From assembly GCA_020698575.1 (NCBI GenBank), contig CM036255.1, positions 34,112,411-34,176,410 of the forward strand: a stretch of 64,000 bases of DNA, given 5' to 3'. The notes under the pieces were generated by a model. It worked only from the letters and a program-made list of their open reading frames with translations, did no database searches and was not told where the DNA came from. A program made the translations under genes and the position numbers. The number at the start of each line of letters is the position of its first letter. Within the stretch, counting starts at the first letter, position 1. Positions 1 to 11,117 of this stretch are shown here, piece after piece. The DNA is from Bostrychus sinensis (lineage: Eukaryota; Chordata; Actinopteri; Gobiiformes; Eleotridae).

Positions 1-111
1 AACACACACAGCTACTGTAGCTCTGTGGCTCTGGGGAGGCAGCGAGGACTGGGCAGCATTACCTCATCACTAAGCGGCGCCACCCCACCCGAGTAGATTT
101 GGTACCAACAC

Positions 112-743
112 CTGGGGCGTTTCTCAAATCCCAGGTGCCTTGCCTTGGAAGTGATTTCCTCCAAAGCCACTTCCTTCTGATCCAAGGCCAGGGTCCTGCC
201 TCGGTCCAAACAAACGTCTGAGGAGCAGACTTCAGAGAGAACAGCGTCGCCACAAACACAGCTCCTCACTGGGTTTACTGTCATTTATTCAGATAAACTG
301 TGAAATCTTTACACGTGGATTATATTAATACAATACTGAAATATTTATCACTTATTTAGTCTTTTATAAACAGAGAGGGGAGAGCTCAACCGGGGGTGGG
401 GGGGTCACATTTTTTTAGGGGGGAGGGGTCACCTTTTTGTGTGTGTGCTACATTTTAGCTCATAAATAATCTCAAATTTGCTAAATAAGCTTTTAAAAGT
501 AGTACATGCCCATGGCCTGCCATTTTTTCAAAAAAGCTGCAGTGCATTGTGGGTGATTTTGGCCAATACAAGGCAGTGAAGGATGCACTGATTTTTCTTG
601 GTGAATTAGCCACAGTTTGCCAAACAGAGGACGGCTGCCTGGGGAGGACATGAACACTGGAACACAGCTGGGCGACAGAGGATGAGGTGGATGCTTCCTG
701 TGATGTCATCAAGGCAGGGCATCTGGGATTTGAGAAACGCCCC
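112..743. mobile_element. Inverted-repeat DNA element, unclassified
   Basis: The left end (112-148) and right end (710-743) are imperfect inverted copies of a roughly 35-base sequence containing GGCGTTTCTCAAATCCCA. The spacing of about 630 bases suits a non-autonomous DNA transposon. No target duplication was identified. Bases 735-812 also match, in reverse, part of the element at 51.0-51.7 kb, so two families may abut here. Nothing else is recognised in bases 1-815. Confidence 0.4.
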
Positions 744-815
744 TGCTGTGGTCTCGCTGTTCTCCTCCAAAACTCGCAAAGCATTCTGGTCTATACTGAC
801 CTCTAGTGACCATTG

Positions 816-1461
816 GGGTCATTCCAGAATTGGAGGACATTTACTGTCCCCCCCTAAAAAAATAATCAATTCGTGCACCAAACACTTAAACATGCACTTA
901 TTTTGCAAATTATACTTGTTCTAACCAAAAATGTAAATTGGGTTGTAGAAAATGTGGTTTAAAATATGAACCAAAATACTAAAAAGATTTCAAGTACCCC
1001 CTAGTGGCATTTCCACTTCCCTCTTTCTTAATGACAAACTTGCATCGTAGATTTAACTATTAAAATATGTTTTAAATACAATTTCTTTTTTAGTATTGGT
1101 TTGATATGCGTCTCTTGTAACTGTTGATACAGTTTAATTAATTATCAACATAATTTAAACATCAATACTGATGAATTTAAGTTGTGTCCCTCAACATGCG
1201 TGCAAAGGATTTAATTAACATTTATCTATATAAATCCTTTTTAAGGTTCCTGATTTTTGGTAACAGGGTTGCACTGAGCACAGTGCGCAAGAAATAAAAC
1301 ATCTATTAAAAAGTGTACTGTTGATGCTTGAGCTGGACGAATCATTGTAATTGACGCATTATCACACTGTTTTCTTAAATACATGATAGAAAATAAAAAA
1401 ATTAAGAGTAATTTTTTCCAAACTTTTGATGCCAAAATGTCCTCCAATTCTGGAATGACCC
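816..1461. mobile_element. MITE with 27-bp perfect terminal inverted repeats
   Basis: The ends 816-842 and 1435-1461 are perfect inverted copies, beginning GGGTCATTCCAGAATTGGAG. Both sides are flanked by TTG (813-815 and 1462-1464), consistent with a 3-bp target duplication as in PIF/Harbinger elements. The 646-bp interior is AT-rich and has no transposase, so it is a non-autonomous copy. The superfamily is inferred only from the duplication length and GGG start. Confidence 0.75.
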
Positions 1462-1770
1462 TTGTACGAGTTTGCTAATGTTACTGTGTTAAAATTACTA
1501 GGTTAAAATTGTGTATGCTACATAATTAAACAATGAGCTAACCTGAGTAAAAACATTTATTAGCCTACGCATTTCATACCAGCCATGGTTTCTTTGCTGC
1601 TCTCCGCCATTTTGAAACTCCAACCTCATCTCGCAACTCAGGAATCAAAATTATTTTTGAGTTCTCCAGTGGAAATTACGACCAAAAGGGGGCGTTCATG
1701 TGCAAATTTGACCTCGGCAAGTTGTATTTTCCCATAATTCCCATAGCACATGAAGGCAGCATAAATACCA

Positions 1771-1895
1771 CTGCTCAGCTTATATTATACTGAATGTTTT
1801 GGAGATAAAGCCAGATGTGTCCAGAGGAGGGACAGTGACTTTGTAATAAACGTGCAACTAAAGCTAAAACTATAACCAGTTTAAACACAGTCTGC
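1771..1895 (+). other. Intron fragment of a zinc-finger unit (first unit, exon A missing)
   Basis: This stretch is nearly identical to the sequence that follows exon A at 15,870-15,990 and 24,712-24,780 (CTGCTCAGCTTATATTATAC onward). It begins about 80 bases into that intron and nothing before it resembles exon A. The next cluster exon downstream is exon B at 7,939. The fragment therefore marks the original first intron of unit 1, whose start has been cut away or replaced by repeats. Bases 1,462-1,770 show nothing else recognisable. Confidence 0.6.
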
Positions 1896-2227
1896 AGAAT
1901 ACACAGATTATTTACAGATTATTTATTCTCTCATGTGACCAGAGGCAGAGGAAGTACTCACAACCTGTGCTCACAAACTACTGCAGTGTTTATAATAGAC
2001 AGTACTGCTACTATTACTACTGTGGCTACTACTGTTAACGCCATAATGTCTAGTACTTTTACAACCTCAATTCTGGAAATGTTGGGAAGTTTTTTTTTTT
2101 TTTGAGTGATGGAGTGTCATCGGAGGGCCCATGTGAAGGACCACTGCTGATGTTCTAACTCAAAAAGCACATTCCTTTTAGGAGCCAGAAGTCTGAGTCT
2201 TATCGCACCAAGGACGCGCACAAAGAC

Positions 2228-3319
2228 CTCTATCTGTCCTCTATCTGTCCTGTATCTGTCCTCTATCTGTCCTCTATCTGTCCTCTATCTGTCCTCTATC
2301 TGTCCTCTATCTGTCCTCTATCTGTCCTCTATCTGTCCTCTATCTGTCCTCTATCTGTCCTCTATCTGTCCTCTATCTGTCCTATATCTGTCCTCTATCT
2401 GTCCTCTATCTGTCCTATATCTGTCCTATATCTGTCCTTTATCTGTCCTGTATCTGTCCTCTATCTGTCCTATATCTGTCCTGTATCTGTCCTCTATCTG
2501 TCCTCTATCTGTCCTATATCTGTCCTATATCTGTCCTATATCTGTCCCGTATCTGTCCCGTATCTGTCCCGTATCTGTCCTCTATCTGTCCTCTATCTGT
2601 CCTCTATCTGTCCTCTATCTGTCCTATATCTGTCCTATATCTGTCCCGTATCTGTCCCGTATCTGTCCCGTATCTGTCCCGTATCTGTCCTCTATCTGTC
2701 CTCTATCTGTCCTCTATCTGTCCTATATCTGTCCTATATCTGTCCTGTATCTGTCCTCTATCTGTCCTCTATCTGTCCTATATCTGTCCTATATCTGTCC
2801 TATATCTGTCCTGTATCTGTCCTCTATCTGTCCTCTATCTGTCCTGTATCTGTCCTCTATCTGTCCTCTATCTGTCCTCTATCTGTCCTCTATCTGTCCT
2901 ATATCTGTCCTGTATCTGTCCTGTATCTGTCCTCTATCTGTCCTGTATCTGTCCTGTATCTGTCCTGTATCTGTCCTATATCTGTCCTATATCTGTCCTA
3001 TATCTGTCCTATATCTGTCCTATATCTGTCCTCTATCTGTCCTCTATCTGTCCTATATCTGTCCTATATCTGTCCTATATCTGTCCTGTATCTGTCCTGT
3101 ATCTGTCCTGTATCTGTCCTCTATCTGTCCTATATCTGTCCTATATCTGTCCTGTATCTGTCCTGTATCTGTCCTGTATCTGTCCTGTATCTGTCCTGTA
3201 TCTGTCCCGTATCTGTCCCGTATCTGTCCCGTATCTGTCCCGTATCTGTCCCGTATCTGTCCCGTATCTGTCCCGTATCTGTCCTATATCTGTCCTATAT
3301 CTGTCCTTTATCTGTCCTA
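2228..3319. repeat. 11-bp minisatellite, TATCTGTCC(T/C)N type
   Basis: About 99 tandem copies of an 11-base unit, TATCTGTCC followed by two variable bases (TC, TA, TG, CG). The variants occur in runs, for example a block of CCG units near 3,205-3,285, as expected from local slippage or conversion. It reads open in some frames only because the period is 11 and the unit lacks stops; it is not coding. Bases 1,990-2,227 show no feature besides short intron-like homology to 9.8 and 24.8 kb. Confidence 0.95.
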
Positions 3320-3354
3320 GGCTTTTCAAAGTAAACTACAAAAATGATACTTGA

Positions 3355-3845
3355 ACAAAAGTTTGGGCGACTTATTGTGAAAAGATGTTATCACCGGCAA
3401 AGTAAACTTAATGCAATAAAAATGACGAGAAGAAAAGAAAAATTAAACTTAAAAGACGAAGGAGAGACGGAGACGAGACAAAGACAAAGACAAAGACAAG
3501 ACTAAACTGAGGAATGTGGGCCGCACCCCAAGATAAGACTGGAAGGGTGTCTCGCCCCCCCCCCCTTGAACTGATAGTGGAGGGGATTCAAATTACCTCT
3601 GCTAGACATAAAGTAAATGTCATAAAAAGAAATGTGTCTTACTCCACTTCAATTTACGTACCTTTAAAACATGTTATATTTAACAGTTTGCACAAAACAT
3701 AGCTATGACATTTTCCTGTAAAGTAACATGTTAATGCATACAAAGTCTTTTAAACAGATGAGATGTGCCAGGTCTCTGGTTCTTATCAGAGAAGCGAGGA
3801 GGCCTCTTCTGGCATTATTATTGGTCTGCAGTTCGTAAAGGACAG
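3355..3845. repeat. Left arm of a large inverted repeat
   Basis: The arm matches the reverse complement of 4,660-5,325 with small indels. Shared landmarks are ATCACCGGCAAAGTAAACTT, ACCTCTGCTAGACA.AAAGTAAATG, ACATAGCTATGACATTTTCC and a CCAGGTCTCTG segment. The two arms enclose the minisatellite at 3.95-4.66 kb. This may be a fold-back transposon or a pair of long terminal sequences in opposite orientation; no coding domain was recognised in either arm. Confidence 0.7.
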
Positions 3846-3952
3846 ATTTATGTCTTTGTTTTGCATCCTTGGTGGGTAAGAGCAGACTTCTCGTCTCCTA
3901 AAGGAAGGTCCGTTTTTGATAGAATTTCAGCAGTGGTCCAGAACTCCTACAC

Positions 3953-4662
3953 TGTCCTCTATCTGTCCCGTATCTGTCCTATATCTGTCCTATATCTGTC
4001 CTCTATCTGTCCTATATCTGTCCTATATCTGTCCTGTATCTGTCCTGTATCTGTCCTATATCTGTCCTATATCTGTCCTGTATCTGTCCTGTATCTGTCC
4101 TGTATCTGTCCTGTATCTGTCCTGTATCTGTCCCGTATCTGTCCCGTATCTGTCCCGTATCTGTCCCGTATCTGTCCCGTATCTGTCCCGTATCTGTCCC
4201 GTATCTGTCCCGTATCTGTCCCGTATCTGTCCCGTATCTGTCCCGTATCTGTCCTATATCTGTCCTATATCTGTCCTATATCTGTCCTATATCTGTCCTA
4301 TATCTGTCCTGTATCTGTCCTGTATCTGTCCTGTATCTGTCCTGTATCTGTCCCGTATCTGTCCCGTATCTGTCCCGTATCTGTCCCGTATCTGTCCCGT
4401 ATCTGTCCCGTATCTGTCCCGTATCTGTCCCGTATCTGTCCCGTATCTGTCCCATATCTGTCCTATATCTGTCCTATATCTGTCCTATATCTGTCCTATA
4501 TCTGTCCTGTATCTGTCCTATATCTGTCCTATATCTGTCCTATATCTGTCCTATATCTGTCCTATATCTGTCCTATATCTGTCCTTTATCTGTCCTGTAT
4601 CTGTCCTGTATCTGTCCTGTATCTGTCCTGTATCTGTCCTATATCTGTCCTATATCTGTCCT
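3953..4662. repeat. 11-bp minisatellite (second TATCTGTCC array)
   Basis: About 65 copies of the same 11-base family as 2.2-3.3 kb, in the same orientation, lying between the two arms of the inverted repeat. Blocks of CCG and CTA variants alternate. The open frames of about 300 codons across it are by-products of the repeat and have no protein support. Confidence 0.95.
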
Positions 4663-5325
4663 ACACAACTGCAGAGCAATAAATTTGCCAGAGGAGGCTC
4701 CCTTCCTTCGTGTGATAGAAAGCAGAGACCTGGTACGGACCGCACCACACGTTTCCAAGGAAGCAGATATTTAACTTGCGTGTGTAAATCAAAACCTCTG
4801 TGCGTTCTCTCTGTACGCCTTTGTTCATCCCAACAAAGTTATTAAAGACTTTATCACTCATCTGTTCAAGAGACGGATTTTGTTACTTGACAGGAAAATG
4901 TCATAGCTATGTTTTGTGCAAACTGTTGAAATCATCATGTTTGTTATTGGTTGGATGCATATTCAGTATCATTATTCACCAGTGTGTTTATGTTGCTACA
5001 AAACGTTCCACTCAGTGTAAAGGCAACATGACTTGAAATCTACTTAAATTGAAGTGGAGTAAACACATTTCTTTTTATGACATTTACTTTGTGTCTAGCA
5101 GAGGTAATGTGACTCCTCTCCACTCTCACTGCAGAGGCCGTACCTCGGAGTCAAAGATAAAACCCTCCTCAGTCTCTCTCTGTCTTCTCTTGTCTTGTCT
5201 CCGTCTCTCCTTCGTCTTCTGCGTCTTCTAAGTCTTATCTTTTTTTCCCCTTTCTTCTCATCTCATTTTTGTTGCGTTAAGTTTACTTTGCCGGTGATGA
5301 AATCTTTTCGCGATAAGTCGTCTAA
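4660..5325. repeat. Right arm of a large inverted repeat
   Basis: Reverse-complement partner of 3,355-3,845, extended by extra segments (for example about 4,745-4,850) absent from the left arm. The outer edge is near the shared sequence around 5,285-5,325 (CCGGTGATGAAATCTTTTCG on this side). Bases 5,326-5,757 hold no recognised feature. Confidence 0.7.
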
Positions 5326-5757
5326 ACTTTTAGAAGAAGTCCGGTCTCCACAAAAGCCCCCGAACTCATCCAGACATGAGCTTTTATACTTTTTTGATAA
5401 CACTATTTTCCATATGTTTTTGAAATTAACCAGTTATTATTAGTTGCTACTCAGATTTAATTTGTAAACAAACATGGGACACGCTCAGTTTGTCACAGCC
5501 GCCAAAGTTCATCCAGGTCATTATCATGGAGTTAAATAAATCATTAAGTAGCGGAAACGTACAACCCATGATGTAATGTAGGCAGCCTGGGACACGCCCC
5601 TTTATTCTGATGTCATCAACATTTAACCACGCCCACTAAACTGCACCCCCTAGTGGCAGTTACACTAAACTACAATCAGGAACCACATTAAACTCTGTCC
5701 CTCTGAGGCCCAGTGTTTCCCTCACAGTTACACAGTCACACATTTCTCAAAGAACGC

Positions 5758-5816
5758 ATGAAGATGAACACATGAAGATGAACACATGAAGATGAACACA
5801 TGAAGATGAACACATG
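5758..5816. repeat. Short tandem repeat, 14-bp unit x4
   Basis: Four near-perfect copies of ATGAAGATGAACAC. The stretch 5,817-6,370 shows no recognised feature. Confidence 0.9.
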
Positions 5817-6370
5817 ACATTATCATGACACTGCAAACACTCACAGCACTGAAGTTTTTACTATAATGAATATAAAAAGATGATATGAAGCTTGATTATA
5901 ACCAGCAGAATGTAAATCACATTAAACAACAGATTACTCACAGCTGAGTGTAGCTTTTATATTTAGCATAAAAGCATAAGAAAACCAACCCTCGGTGTTA
6001 CCAGGCTTACAACGACCTAAAGTAACAACATTTATAGCTTTTTAACTCATTAACCTCTAAACTCTGTCCATCTTTACTTCTGACTCTGCCTCTAACACTT
6101 CCCTTTAGAGCTCATCCTGTCACAGACCTCAGATCAGTTTCCTTCAGTAATTGTAGATGTTTTCCCAGCTCAATCTTTTTAAAATTTCTTGCTTTTTTCA
6201 GTTCTTGCTTTTTTGTTGCCCCTGTCCCAACTATTGTGAGACCTGTAGGCAGCACATTAGAAATGAGCTCGTTTTGTGATAAAAGTGTAACATTTCTCAG
6301 AGTAAACATTTGTTATGTTATCTGCAGCACCTTTCTTTTGTTGTTTTGTTTGTTCATTTCTCTACCATAA

Positions 6371-6649
6371 GCCATTTCCAAAGGCGTTTCAGAGAATTTA
6401 GCAGTACATCCAACTGGCCTCACAACTGCAGATCACACAGGAGAGAGACCTTACGTTTGTTCAGTTTGTGAGAAAGGTTACAAAGAAAAATTTCGGCTTA
6501 CTCAACATCTAGAGCGTCCTCATTACATCTGTCCAGTTTGTAAGAAAGGTTTTACTGTGGACTTTCATCTGCGCGATCATATGAAGACTCACGAAAAACA
6601 TCTTATTTTTATTAACGACCTTAATATTGCACAAAATCACAATGACTAA
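6371..6649 (+). pseudogene. Two-finger C2H2 zinc-finger fragment
   Basis: An open stretch follows a TAA at 6,368 and runs to a TAA at 6,647. It encodes a linker-like HTGERPYVC followed by two C2H2 fingers: C-x2-C-x12-H-x4-H, with the unusual four-residue gap, then C-x2-C-x12-H-x3-H. It ends with an asparagine-rich tail. The finger text differs from the FSCSVCGKRF style of the cluster downstream, so it derives from another zinc-finger family. There is no convincing start codon and no upstream exon, so a relic is the best reading. It could also be a terminal exon of an unseen gene. Confidence 0.55.
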
Positions 6650-6739
6650 CACCAGAAAACGTCTCCTGACCGTTCTTGTTGAACTACAGTCAGTACTAAA
6701 AACACAGTTATTTGTTTACAACAAAGCAGCCCAGGACCT

Positions 6740-7630
6740 CCACATCCAGCATCTGCACCTCCAAGATCGACCCTGACACCAGCAGACAGCTGCTGCAGCA
6801 GCTGGTTTACTTAACCAAACTGCACAAACTGTCAGAAACCATCTCAGGGAAGTTCATCTGCAGCTTGTCGTCCTCATTGGGCTTCGACCTGACTGCAGTT
6901 TGTCGTTGTAACCGACCTGAATGGGCAAATGTTCAGATTCGATGACCCACTCAAGCATTGTGGATGGAGTGGCTCAGGTATGTTATCGACAACAAACACA
7001 GGAGCATTTTATTGATGGCATTTTGAATGCACAGAGAAACAGTGATGAGATCCTGAGGCCCTCACGCTGCAGCCTGATCATGCACAGCCCCATGTTGCAG
7101 AGATCTTTACACATTTCCTTGAAGCTGAAACCATCCCAGTTCTTGCAGGGCCAGTACAGAACAGGTCACTGAGCAGGTTTGGGATGCTCTGGGTCGGCGT
7201 TTTCCACTTCCTGCCAATATCCAGCAACTTCACAGCCACTGGAGAGGAGTGGACCAACACAGGCCACAGCCAACAACCAACACCTGACCAACTCTGTGCC
7301 AAGGAGATGTGTCGCACTGCATGAAGCAAATGGTGGTCACACAAGATCCTGACTGGTTTTCTGACCCCCGGACCCCCTCAGTACAGGAAACTGCACATTT
7401 TATTAGACTGTGCAATATTCATGCTGTCTGATCAGCATCTTGACCACCACTGTGAGGTGGATGGATCTCGGCAAAGAGCTCACTAACACAGATTTTGACA
7501 GATTTATGAACAACATTTGAGAGAAACAGGCCTTTTGTGTTCATAGAAAAAGTCTTAGATCTTTGAGTTCAGCTGAGGAAAAATGGGAGCAAAAACAAAT
7601 GTGTTGTGTTTATATATTTGTTCAGTGTAG
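6740..7630 (+). mobile_element. Decayed Tc1/mariner-like transposon
   Basis: Pieces of a Tc1-type transposase can be read in shifting frames. A helix-turn-helix segment ends in a DLTAV-x-R-x-NR-x-EWAN pattern (about 6,880-6,945). A C-terminal part around 7,180-7,340 corresponds to the usual VWDAL-R, NIQQL and EEWT text of this family. Between them the central catalytic region is largely deleted. The right end (about 7,600-7,630) carries the TGTTCAGTGTAG terminal repeat. Frameshifts and stops throughout show that it is dead. Recognition rests on recalled fish Tc1 sequences. Confidence 0.75.
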
Positions 7631-7938
7631 TTTTTATTTTATTAAAATTTAAAAAACATTCCAACATTTCCAGAATTCGGGTTGTACCAACACTGCTGCT
7701 ATTGCTCCTGCTTTGCCATCAAGGTCTAGAAATACTTTTTTAGATATTTTCAGTAGAATATACAGAATGACACAGAAACTTATAAATGTGTTTAATGAAT
7801 AATAAATATTCACTGTTAAAAGAGCATTTGGTCTTCATTAGTTCAGCGTCAGTGGGATTCCTCAGACCCAGTGAGACCTTTCAGCTGTTCAGTTACTATT
7901 AAAGAGTGACCACCTTCTGAAATCCTTGTGTCTTTCAG

Positions 7939-8055
7939 CAGAGAGCCGCCCAGAGCTCCCCCAGGTTAAAGAGGAGCAGGAGGTGTTACACAGTGACATC
8001 ATCACGTCACAGCTCTGCAGTGATGTGAAGACAGAGGACACAGCGCCCCCCTCAG
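7939..8055 (+). CDS. Zinc-finger unit 1, exon B (first copy)
   Basis: This 117-base internal exon has a TCTTTCAG acceptor and a TCAG/GTACAG donor and is phase 1 at both ends. With one carried G it reads AESRPELPQVKEEQEVLHSD and continues through SQLCSDVKTEDTAPPS. The exon is acidic and carries two sumoylation-type motifs (VKEE, VKTE), as expected for the spacer between the N-terminal module and fingers of fish C2H2 factors. It recurs at 10,281, 19,180, 26,051 and 27,383. The acceptor is a CAGCAG tandem, so one residue may be optional. No exon A is present upstream, so inclusion in a transcript is uncertain. Confidence 0.7.
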
Positions 8056-8270
8056 GTACAGGCTCAGGTCACACTCTGCGCTGGGCAGTAATCTCAGAGC
8101 GACACAGAGCCAAGAGTGTTCCACATTGTTCTGCAAAACACTCATTAGTTCTAAACGACTGAAGACAGAAATCTGTTGTCTTTTCTGTCATTAGGTCATT
8201 TTTCTTTAGTCAGAGCCATTAAAACATATTTACAGATGAAGTTACAAAGTCACATAACTCTCACATTCAT

Positions 8271-9369
8271 CCCTCCTCCAGCCCTAACTTTTTAGTCTCA
8301 CCTTTCACCGTAAGCACAAACAAATGCACCAATAAACACTGCCATTGAAAAATTATCTAATGGTCAATAATTCCTTTTTTTTTTTTTCATGGTTACAATG
8401 ATTAACCTCAGTCCTCATCATACACAGCAAAAATTCATATTGTATATTGTATTGGATATTGTATATTATTGCAAATCAGAATTTTTTTGTGATGGATTAT
8501 CAGAGCTTGGCAGTGTCAAAAATAAGCATCATGATTGATTTTATTAGATTTAAAATTTTTGTGTAGCGGCAGATGAAACATTTTTAGTCGCACCTTTGGT
8601 CCTAAGACGCAAAAAAAAGCACTGCTATAGAAAAATTATATAATAGATAATTCAGTTTTTTGTTTTATTCCATGATTAACTTCAGTCCTCATCAAACACA
8701 GCAAAAATGAATTGTGTTTATGAAATGTAAGCCTTAAATTCCAGTTTGTGTGGTGCAGACACATCCAGCACAAACCTCTGCCTCTGCTCAGTCTGGGACC
8801 TTTTTCTACTTTGCCCTGATGTGCACATCTCTGTAAGAACTACATTTTGGATTTGTGCTCACGCAAACACAAACAAACTCATTTCTCCACAAACACTTTC
8901 ACACCAATTTATGACAAAAACTCACCCAAATCATTTTAATTCAAACATGTTTTTTATTTTCCTTGTAGGCTTGATCATTTATACAAACACTAATGTGGCC
9001 ATCTCCACATTTATACCTCTGTCTACCATATATGGGGGAAATGGCGCCACCTAGTGAAAAACAATAAAAACTAAAATTCCAATCCCTCACTGTCATGAAT
9101 CCATGAAATACTTGATAAAAATGTGAAATTATATTGCAGTGACAGTGTAGAATAAAAATGTTGTTTTAATGGGAGTCAATGGCACAAAAAAATGTCTTAG
9201 GGGTAAAGGTGTGGTTATTTTTTAGACACCTTTTTAAGAGGATTTTTTTTTTTAATTCATCCAAAAATACACACCTGAGGCAAAATCTATGCCATCTGAA
9301 TCAACACAACAAAAGTTATCCACAAAAAACTGCTGCAAAACATCAGAAATGTCTTAGGGCTGTGGAAGG
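8271..9369. mobile_element. TTAA-type non-autonomous DNA element, copy 1
   Basis: Closely matches 40,238-41,081 over most of its length. The imperfect ends read CCTCC.GCAGCCCTAA inward from a TTAA on the right side (9,370-9,373). Comparison with the paralogous segment at 26,360-26,420, where flanking host text is continuous across TTAA, shows that this is an insertion. This copy has an extra partial duplication: 8,560-8,720 repeats 8,285-8,440. No transposase is present. TTAA targeting fits piggyBac or Kolobok-like elements. Confidence 0.65.
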
Positions 9370-9699
9370 TTAAACTTAACTGTGATCAGACCATGTTTTT
9401 TTCTTAGATGATATTTTTTGCAGCATGGTACGGTGCTTTGTCTTGCATGAAAATGATTTAACTCTGGTCGACACAGTTCTTTTTATTCCATGGCAGGATT
9501 ACTCAACAAAACAACTCCAGGTATCTTTTTGATGAGGGAACAACATTATAATGTGTGAGAAAATGAGGAGAAGGACATTTGGCAGAATATAGAGCCTTTA
9601 AATATTTTGATCCTGCACACAGGACGAACCAAAGCCAAGTCAAAACTAACATTTTATTTAATGTCCAGCACAAATTCTACAAATACAGTTTAGATTTAT

Positions 9700-10437
9700 G
9701 TCATGAGTTTTAACGCCTGTTCTGAACTGTGAGCAGAGGAAGTGCTCAAAAACTACTGGCTGCTGTGTTTATAATAGAAACTACTTACTGCTACTGTTAC
9801 TACTGTGGCTACTTCTGTTACTACCAGGGCTGTGGCTCGACCTGAAGCTTTACTGGGACACAGGCCGCTCTTACTTTTATCGCTTTTTTTCTAGAAATGA
9901 TGCGCCACTCAATGTACTATTCAAGTGTTTTTTCTTGTTGTCTTGTAAATATGTGGAAAAATAAACATGGTAATCTGAAATATTAAATGTAAATTTAATG
10001 TTCAACATGTCTCTAAATATTACAGGATCATAGCTAAGAATTGTATTCCAAAAATGTGTCTTTTATGCAATATTCTTGGGTTTATGATTGTAGAAGATGA
10101 AATATCACATCATAGGAATCAGAAAAAGTATCGCTCAGGCACCGGTATCGAAAACCAGGTATCGTTTAAGAACTGGTATTGAAAAAAATCTAACCGTTTC
10201 CCAGCCGTACCAGTGAGACCTTTCAGCTGTTCAGTTACTGTTAAAGAGTGAACTTCTTCTGAAATCCTTGTGTCTTTCAGCAGAGAGCCACCCAGAGCTC
10301 CCCCAGGTTAAAGAGGAGCAGGAGGTGTTACACAGTGACATCATCACGTCACAGCTCTGCAGTGATGTGAAGACAGAGGACACAGCGCCCCCCTCAGGTA
10401 CAGGCTCAGGTCACACTCTGCGCTGGGCAGTAGTGAA
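9700..10437 (+). repeat. Segmental duplicate of 26,570-27,530 (intron between unit exons)
   Basis: The segment is highly similar to 26,570-27,530, including a TACTGTTACTACTGTGGCTA stretch and a CACCGGTATCGAAAACCAGG stretch before exon B. The unit-3 copy holds exon C and about 257 bases (26,591-26,847) that are missing here; the junction is at about 9,710. This is direct evidence that the cluster grew by tandem duplication. Bases 9,374-9,699 show degraded matches to 26,415-26,580 only. Confidence 0.8.
10281..10397 (+). CDS. Zinc-finger unit 1, exon B (second copy)
   Basis: Same length, splice sites and phase as the exon at 7,939, with a single residue difference (ESHPELPQVKEEQEV). It joins in frame to the fused exon at 10,562. 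Two exon B copies in one unit would double the VKEE/VKTE spacer if both were spliced in. Confidence 0.75.
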
Positions 10438-10561
10438 ATGAAAGATGTCATAAAACGCGTTCGATCCACATGGGATTATCTCCAGTTTTTGTCGTCCCGG
10501 GACCAGAGGAACGTAGGGGGGACTTGTTACTTGTTGTTATTGTTATTGTTGTGTGTTCCAG

Positions 10562-10900
10562 AGTTTGAGGTGAGTGGTGTCTCTGTGAAGACTGAAGAGG
10601 AAGAGACGCACATAGAGGACGCAGGGACACGACCAGTCTCTCTGCCTCCACCAGGGGGCGCTCTACTTCAACAGGACAAATGTTCTGCCCACTCCGGCGC
10701 CAGAACCGAACTGAACCAGAATGAACCAGAACTAACTCCAAGTAAAATGTGTCAAGAGCTGGTGAAGCAGCGCCTGGCTGCGGCTGCGGAGGAGATCTTT
10801 GAGCTTTTGGAGAGAACCACAGAATACGAAGAGGAGACCGAGAGACAGCGGAGACTCCTGGACAAACTGCTCCAGCCCAGAGTCGTGCTGAACAGAACAG
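10562..10900 (+). CDS. Chimeric exon: start of exon D fused to exon A
   Basis: The exon opens with a TTCCAG acceptor and the exon-D lead EFEVSGVSVKTEEEETHIED through PPPGGALLQQDKCSAHS. Where fingers should follow, it switches at about 10,692 to the 5' leader of exon A (matching 24,318 onward: CAGAACCGAACTG.ACCAG) and runs in frame through ATG 10,747 into the N-terminal module LVKQRLAAAAEEIFELLERT and the exon-A donor AACAG/GTTTGT. Compared with intact exon A it lacks six residues after MC and one in TIAEY, both in-frame losses. The fused exon is 339 bases and phase 1 on both sides, so it can splice from exon B and into the 10-finger exon at 12,501 without a frame change. A start at ATG 10,747 plus the 12,501 exon would give 484 residues. 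Confidence 0.8.
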
Positions 10901-11117
10901 GTTTGTACTTTTACACAGTCAGACCGTGACTACTGTGAAGTGAAGGAGTTACTTTGGAAATGAAACACCAGGGACTGCTCAGCTTATATTATACTGAATG
11001 TAAGTGTGAGCTCCAAAATAAACCTTGTTGCTCGAGAGGAAGGGAGTGCGTCCTGTACTTGCAGGATGTGCTGTCGAATTTATTCACAGAAGCACACAGA
11101 GTCTCAAATGCAGTTTG

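Noticed and set aside
3765..4845. Open frames of about 305-309 codons (YLSYICPISVL repeats)
   Set aside because: Product of the 11-base TATCTGTCC array; no independent support.
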